A DNA stretch of 9,425 nucleotides from Conexibacteraceae bacterium (GTDB lineage: Bacteria; Actinomycetota; Thermoleophilia; Solirubrobacterales; Solirubrobacteraceae). Shown one piece after another: positions 5,716 through 9,425 of this stretch. Positions within the stretch are counted from its first letter, which is position 1. The number at the start of each line of letters is the position of its first letter. A program made the translations under genes and the position numbers. The stretch covers positions 1-9,425 of the forward strand of contig WQWK01000059.1 of NCBI GenBank assembly GCA_009785395.1, in the 5' to 3' direction. A model generated the notes under the pieces. The model ran no database searches and was not told the origin of the DNA. It was given only the letters and a program-made list of their open reading frames with translations.

Positions 5716-7092
5716 TTACGCGTGCTGTGAGCGCCAGTCGCGAGCGAGCCCGCTGTACCACTGCCCGCTCTGCTTGATCACGCGCTCCTGCGTCTCGTAG
5801 TCGACGTAGACGATGCCGAAGCGCTTGGTGTAGCCATAGGCCCACTCGTAGTTGTCGAGCAGCGACCACGCGAAGTAGCCGTCGATCGGCACGCCGTCCT
5901 CCCGCGCCCGCAGCACAGCCTGGGTGTGGGAGTCGAGGTAGGCGACGCGCTGGGGGTCATCGACGGTGGCGCCGGTCCTGCGATCTTCGAAGGCGGCACC
6001 GTTCTCGGTGATGTAGACCGACGGGAGCCGATAATCCTGATGCAGCCGCGTCAGCAGCGCGTGCAGCCCCTCGGGGCGGATGATCCAGTTCATCGCGGTG
6101 CGCGGCAGGCCCGGCTCGTCGACCCCGCTGACCCCGAGCCAGTCGGAGTCGTCGCGCTTCACCAGACCGCCGAAGTAGTAGTTGATGCCGGCGAAGTCCG
6201 GCGCCAGCCGCAGATCGGCGAGGTCATTCTCATACCCGTCGGGCAGGTAGGGCTGCAGGCGCGCGGCGATCACCTCCGGGTAATTCCCGTTCACGAGCGG
6301 GTCCAGCCACAACGGGAAGTTGCCCCATGCGTGGCTGATCTCGGCGGCTGCGATGTCGTCCGGGCTGTCCGTCGCGGGCGCAACCGCGGAGTTGCTGAAG
6401 GCCAGGCCGACGGCGGCGTCAGGGGTGGCGCGCTTGATGACGCGCGCCGCGGCAACGTGCGCGCGCAGCTGGTTGTGGATCGCAGCGCACGCGGCATAGA
6501 TGTTGCGGATGCCCGGAGCGTGCTCGCCCGTCAGGTGGCCGTGATGCGCGGTCACCCACGGCTCGTTGAGCGTCATCCAGTGACTCACGCGGTCACCGAG
6601 CACGTCGATCACGGCCTGCGTGTACTCGGCGAACCAGGCGGCGATGTCACGGTTGGCCCAGCCACCGCGATGCTGCAGCGCCGCCGGCAGGTCCCAGTGA
6701 TAGAGGGTCGGGAACGGCTCGATACCGGCCTCGAGCAGGCCGTCGACCAGCCGGTCGTAGAAGGCCAGCCCGCGCGCGTTGACGGCGCCGGTTCCGTCCG
6801 GCAGGACGCGCGGCCAGCGGATCGAGAACCGGTAGGCGTCGAGCCCGAGCTCGCGCATCAGCTCGATGTCACCCGGCCACCGGTTGTAATGGTCACACGC
6901 GACGGCGCCGGTCTGGCCGCGGTGCGTGTTCCCGGGAGTGTGCGAGAACTCCTCCCAGATGCAGCGGGCCCCACCGTCAGCGAGCGGCGAGCCCTCGATC
7001 TGGTAGGCGGCCGTCGCCGCACCCCAATAGAAGCGGCTCGCAGCAGGTTTTTCCGCCGCCTGCGGAGACGCTGTCGTTGTGGTGTCCGGCAT
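5716..7092 (-). CDS. Glycoside hydrolase family 1 beta-glucosidase
   Basis: The 458-residue enzyme is full length for family 1 and should hydrolyse beta-linked gluco- or galactosides by the retaining mechanism. Family marks are in order: FYWGAATAAYQIEG (21-34, with the sugar-binding Gln31), FSIRWPRVLP (89-98), TLYHWDLP (129-136), TLNEP (174-178; acid/base Glu177), NYY (304-306), ITENG (361-365; nucleophile Glu363) and WSLLDNYEWAYGY (409-421). No signal peptide is seen, so it is probably cytoplasmic and acts on imported disaccharides. ATG 7092 is chosen because GGGAGGGAG (7100-7108) sits 7 nt upstream; the in-frame ATGs at 7116 and 7110 precede this site and lack their own. A LacI-type palindrome lies 37 bp upstream. 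The GRAM gene follows 9 nt after its stop. No transporter or regulator gene is adjacent in view. Substrate preference cannot be read from the sequence. Confidence 0.97.
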   Translation of the reverse strand: MPDTTTTASPQAAEKPAASRFYWGAATAAYQIEGSPLADGGARCIWEEFSHTPGNTHRGQTGAVACDHYNRWPGDIELMRELGLDAYRFSIRWPRVLPDGTGAVNARGLAFYDRLVDGLLEAGIEPFPTLYHWDLPAALQHRGGWANRDIAAWFAEYTQAVIDVLGDRVSHWMTLNEPWVTAHHGHLTGEHAPGIRNIYAACAAIHNQLRAHVAAARVIKRATPDAAVGLAFSNSAVAPATDSPDDIAAAEISHAWGNFPLWLDPLVNGNYPEVIAARLQPYLPDGYENDLADLRLAPDFAGINYYFGGLVKRDDSDWLGVSGVDEPGLPRTAMNWIIRPEGLHALLTRLHQDYRLPSVYITENGAAFEDRRTGATVDDPQRVAYLDSHTQAVLRAREDGVPIDGYFAWSLLDNYEWAYGYTKRFGIVYVDYETQERVIKQSGQWYSGLARDWRSQHA

Positions 7093-7099
7093 CGTGCCG

Positions 7100-7108
7100 C
7101 TCCCTCCC
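7100..7108 (-). promoter_or_regulatory. Ribosome-binding site deciding the GH1 start
   Basis: On the minus strand this reads GGGAGGGAG, a strong Shine-Dalgarno match 7 nt before ATG 7092. It lies downstream of or within the alternative starts at 7116 and 7110, so it argues for the shorter protein. Confidence 0.75.
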
Positions 7109-7129
7109 ATGGTCACTGTCCCGTCGTCA

Positions 7130-7145
7130 TTGAAATCGGTTGCAA
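7130..7145. promoter_or_regulatory. Candidate LacI-family operator upstream of the beta-glucosidase
   Basis: TTGAAATCGGTTGCAA is a palindrome with a central C-G step, and 6 of 8 half-site positions pair. Its core fits TGNAANCGNTTNCA, the general operator shape of LacI-family sugar repressors (cre-like). It lies between the divergent GH1 and hydrolase genes, 37 bp ahead of the GH1 ATG. That position suits repression of GH1 lifted by a sugar effector. It could also affect the rightward gene, 59 bp away. The regulator gene is not in the window. Confidence 0.55.
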
Positions 7146-7192
7146 AGCAGTTGCGGCCGAGAGCTTACCGGGAAGGTCCACCCAGAGCACGA

Positions 7193-7198
7193 TACGCT
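7193..7198 (+). promoter_or_regulatory. Candidate -10 for a leaderless transcript of the C26 hydrolase gene
   Basis: TACGCT matches the TANNNT -10 pattern and ends 6 nt before A of ATG 7205, which would place transcription start at the ATG itself. No Shine-Dalgarno precedes this ATG, consistent with a leaderless mRNA, common in actinobacteria. No good -35 is seen. Confidence 0.35.
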
Positions 7199-7204
7199 CT
7201 GAAT

Positions 7205-7948
7205 ATGAGTGACAGGCGGCCAGTCGTCGGCATCGCCGCAGCCCTCGAGAACGCCAATTACGGCGTCTGGGAGGGCCCCTGCGCGCTGCTGCAGATCTCC
7301 TACATCCAGGCGATCCAGCGCGCCGGAGCGATCGCGATGATGATCCCGCCGGATCCGGCACTGACCGAAAACCCCGACGAGGTTCTCGACCGCATCGACG
7401 CGCTGGTGCTCGCCGGCGGTCACGACATGGACCCCGCCCAGTACGGTCAGGACCAGCATCCGGAGACCGTCGGACTGGTGCCCGCGCGCGACGAGTTCGA
7501 GCTGGCGCTGATCCGGCGCGCGATCGAGCGCGACATGCCGGCGCTCGGCATCTGCCGCGGCATGCAGGTGCTGAACGTCGCGCTCGGCGGCACGCTGCTT
7601 CAGCACCTCCCCGACGTGGTGGGCACCAACACGCACCGGCGCAACCGCGGAACCTTCGACGGCAACGAGCACGACGTCACGCTCGAGCCCGGCTCGCTCG
7701 CCCACCGGGCCGCCGGGTCCGAGCTGACGATGACCAAGTCACACCACCATCAGGCGATCGACACGCTCGGTGAGGGCCTGGTGATCACCGGTCGCTCCGC
7801 CACCGACGACCTCGCCGAGGCCATCGAGTTGCCGGACAACACCTTCGTGCTCGGGGTCCAGTGGCATCCCGAGGCCGACGTGGCCAGCCAGGTCATCGGC
7901 GCGCTCGTCGAGGAGGCGCGTCAGCGGATCGCCGTCGCCTCCGGGTAG
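7205..7948 (+). CDS. Class C26 glutamine amidotransferase-like hydrolase (gamma-glutamyl-GABA hydrolase / PuuD family)
   Basis: The 247-residue protein has the complete PuuD-type class I amidotransferase fold. The sequence VVGIAAALE opens the first strand. ALVLAGGHDMDP (66-77) carries the oxyanion-region GG-x-D-x-x-P motif. GICRGMQVLNVALGG (115-129) holds the nucleophile Cys117. SHHHQAI (179-185) is the family-typical stretch, and VQWHPE (218-223) supplies His221 and Glu223 of the triad. Family members cleave gamma-glutamyl amides, for example gamma-glutamyl-GABA in putrescine breakdown or gamma-glutamyl-polyamines; no other put-pathway genes are visible, so the exact substrate is open. ATG 7205 is chosen because it starts directly at the conserved strand, whereas the upstream in-frame extension runs through the operator and is not family-like. 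The gene runs divergently from GH1, and its last 28 bp overlap the end of the threonine ammonia-lyase gene. Confidence 0.95.
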   Translation: MSDRRPVVGIAAALENANYGVWEGPCALLQISYIQAIQRAGAIAMMIPPDPALTENPDEVLDRIDALVLAGGHDMDPAQYGQDQHPETVGLVPARDEFELALIRRAIERDMPALGICRGMQVLNVALGGTLLQHLPDVVGTNTHRRNRGTFDGNEHDVTLEPGSLAHRAAGSELTMTKSHHHQAIDTLGEGLVITGRSATDDLAEAIELPDNTFVLGVQWHPEADVASQVIGALVEEARQRIAVASG

Positions 7949-9162
7949 CCGGCGGCCTCGATCGCCGCACGCACCGCGGCCGCGTGCTCACTGCCGCGCG
8001 TCTCCAGCACCAGCTGCACGGCCGTCTCCTGTATGTGAAGGTCGAGCCCCTCACGGATGTGCTGCACGTCCAGCAGGTTGGCGCCCGAACGTCCGATCAC
8101 GACCAGCAGCCCCGCGAGGCTGCCCGGCAGGTCGGGGAGCCTGACCGACAGCACGAGCCGGCGCCCGTGCTCGGACTCGTGCCGGCGCGTGACCTTGGCG
8201 AGCATGCCCGCACCGACGTTGCCGCCGGACAGCACCATCACGGTCGTCCCCTCGACCGGCCCGGCGAGCTTGCCGGCGAGCAGCGCGGCCACGCCGACGG
8301 CGCCGGCGCCCTCGACGACGAGCTTGCTCCGCTCCATCAGGAACACCATCGCCTCCGCGACCTCGTCCTCGCTGACGACCAGCATCTGGCTCACCCAGGC
8401 GTCGATCAGCTTGAGCGTGAGCTCGCCCGGCCGTTTGACGGCGATGCCGTCGGCGATCGTGCGCGCTGAGTCGACCGGCACCGGCATGCCTGCCGCCAGC
8501 GAGCCGATCACAGGCGCGCAGGCGGCGGCCTGCACACCCACGACCTCGACGTCGGGCCGCGCCGACCTGATCGCAACGGCGATGCCGCTGATCAGCCCGC
8601 CGCCACCCACCGGCACGACCACGCGCCCCATCTCCGGCACCTGGCGCAGCAGCTCGAGGCCGACTCCCCCCTGCCCCGAGATCACATCGGGATCGTCGAA
8701 CGGATGGATGAACGCCATTCCCGTCGCCGCCGCGCGCGCTTGCGCGGCGGCGACCGCCTCGTCGACCGTCTGCCCGACCAGGTGCAGCGTCGCGCCGAGT
8801 GCCTGCACCGCCTCGGCCTTCGCGATCGCCGCCGCCTCCGGCATGAACACCTCGCACGGGACGCTGCGCGCGCGGGCCGCATAGGCGACGGCCTGCGCGT
8901 GGTTCCCGGCGCTGCCGCACACCACCCCGCGTGCGCACTCCTCGCCGAGCGCTGCGATCTTCGCCATCGCCCCGCGAAGCTTGAACGAGCCTGTTCCCTG
9001 GAGGTTCTCGGCCTTGAGCACGACCCGCGAGCCGGCCCGCTCCGAGAGCGTGCGTGTGGTGATCACCGGCGTCTCCCGCACCACCCGGCCCCCTGCCCGG
9101 GCGGCGCGCTCGATACTCGCCGCGGTGACCAGTTCCGGCGCCACTGCAGGCTCAGGGCTCAT
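7921..9162 (-). CDS. ilvA: Threonine ammonia-lyase (threonine dehydratase), PLP-dependent, with C-terminal ACT domain
   Basis: The 413-residue enzyme converts threonine to 2-oxobutanoate and ammonia through an enamine intermediate, the entry step to isoleucine or a catabolic route. The fold type II PLP signature is present: KAENLQGTGSFKLRGA with Schiff-base Lys61, GSAGNHAQ (83-90), the phosphate-binding GGGG loop (186-189) and SGGN (312-315) near the pyridine ring. Residues ~335-413 form one ACT-like domain (LPDLPGSLAGLL...), as in the ~400-residue TdcB/IlvA type rather than the long two-ACT form. Biosynthetic versus catabolic use and the effector (isoleucine or AMP) cannot be told. ATG 9162 lies 6 nt after the ridA stop with no clear Shine-Dalgarno, so coupled translation is likely. 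Its 3' end overlaps the convergent C26 hydrolase gene by 28 bp. Confidence 0.95.
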   Translation of the reverse strand: MSPEPAVAPELVTAASIERAARAGGRVVRETPVITTRTLSERAGSRVVLKAENLQGTGSFKLRGAMAKIAALGEECARGVVCGSAGNHAQAVAYAARARSVPCEVFMPEAAAIAKAEAVQALGATLHLVGQTVDEAVAAAQARAAATGMAFIHPFDDPDVISGQGGVGLELLRQVPEMGRVVVPVGGGGLISGIAVAIRSARPDVEVVGVQAAACAPVIGSLAAGMPVPVDSARTIADGIAVKRPGELTLKLIDAWVSQMLVVSEDEVAEAMVFLMERSKLVVEGAGAVGVAALLAGKLAGPVEGTTVMVLSGGNVGAGMLAKVTRRHESEHGRRLVLSVRLPDLPGSLAGLLVVIGRSGANLLDVQHIREGLDLHIQETAVQLVLETRGSEHAAAVRAAIEAAGYPEATAIR

Positions 9163-9168
9163 GACCGC

Positions 9169-9425
9169 TCAGGCACCAACCGCGACCACGGCGTCGATCT
9201 CGACCATTGCGCCCTTGGGCAGGGCCGCCACGGCAAGCGCCACGCGAGCCGGTGGGTCGCTCTTGAAGAAACTCGCGTACACCTCGTTGACCTCGGCGAA
9301 CGCCGCGATGTCGGTCAGGTAGACGGTCACCTTGACCGCATCCTCGAGCGAGGAGCCGGCGTCGGCGGCGATCGCGTGCAGGTTCTCGAGACATTTGCGC
9401 GCCTGCTCGGCTGGAGTGTCACCGA
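9169..9425 (-). CDS. RidA family enamine/imine deaminase (N-terminus cut by window edge)
   Basis: The visible 84 residues are the C-terminal two-thirds of a ~125-residue RidA/YjgF protein. Conserved marks are the helix ending in VKVTVYLTDIAAFAEVNEVY, the PPARVALAVAALPKGAMVEI stretch with the substrate-carboxylate-binding Arg, and the Glu of VEIDAVV near the end. RidA hydrolyses reactive 2-aminoacrylate and 2-aminocrotonate to stable keto acids, preventing damage to PLP enzymes. Those compounds are released by threonine/serine dehydratases, one of which is encoded 6 nt downstream. The gene pair is therefore functionally coherent. Its start and promoter are outside the window. Confidence 0.93.
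   Translation of the reverse strand, partial: GDTPAEQARKCLENLHAIAADAGSSLEDAVKVTVYLTDIAAFAEVNEVYASFFKSDPPARVALAVAALPKGAMVEIDAVVAVGA

Noticed and set aside
5926..7212. A 428-codon + strand open frame opposite the beta-glucosidase
   Set aside because: The minus strand holds an unmistakable GH1 enzyme with all motifs. The + frame is Val/Arg/Gly-rich with no family features.

Overview
The window is high-GC, densely packed bacterial DNA. Gene families and composition point to an actinomycete-type bacterium (Actinomycetota): type VII secretion (T7SS) gene families, GTG starts, genes overlapping by a few bases, and strong G/C preference at third codon positions. The class cannot be fixed from the sequence alone. 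A thermoleophilic or other deep-branching lineage is possible but not shown.

Positions 1-5383 read as one T7SS-associated island built around a divergent start region at about 1938-1994. Leftward run two P-loop ATPases of the MinD/ParA class. One carries an N-terminal ubiquitin-like domain of the EccD/YukD type. The other, cut by the window edge, has a proline-rich EspI-like front end. Rightward runs a tightly coupled four-gene unit: a 92-residue EspC-like small protein ending in a YxxxE motif; a 489-residue WxG-hairpin, coiled-coil protein with a glycine-zipper C-terminus (candidate secreted effector); a 123-residue protein with three membrane segments (candidate immunity or partner protein); and a 420-residue two-domain protein that looks like a Mog1/LpqN-type domain joined to an EspG-like chaperone domain. 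Overlaps of 4 and 1 nt and a 10-nt gap indicate co-translation. The working model is that the chaperone presents the effector and its small partner to a T7SS core encoded elsewhere, the two ATPases support or regulate export, and the membrane protein protects the producer. The module organisation is the most interesting content here. No EccB, EccC, EccE or mycosin gene is in view.

Positions 5380-7092 (leftward) hold a small GRAM-domain protein and, upstream of it, a GH1 beta-glucosidase with both catalytic glutamates. A near-perfect LacI-family operator palindrome lies 37 bp ahead of the GH1 start, suggesting sugar-responsive repression.

Positions 7205-9425 are ordinary metabolism: a rightward class C26 glutamine-amidotransferase-like hydrolase (gamma-glutamyl-GABA hydrolase family) that may be leaderless, and a leftward ridA-ilvA pair. 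In that pair threonine ammonia-lyase makes reactive enamine/imine products and RidA clears them. The hydrolase and lyase genes overlap tail-to-tail by 28 bp.

No tRNA, rRNA, CRISPR array, transposase or origin was recognised. No gene-free stretch exceeds about 115 bp.
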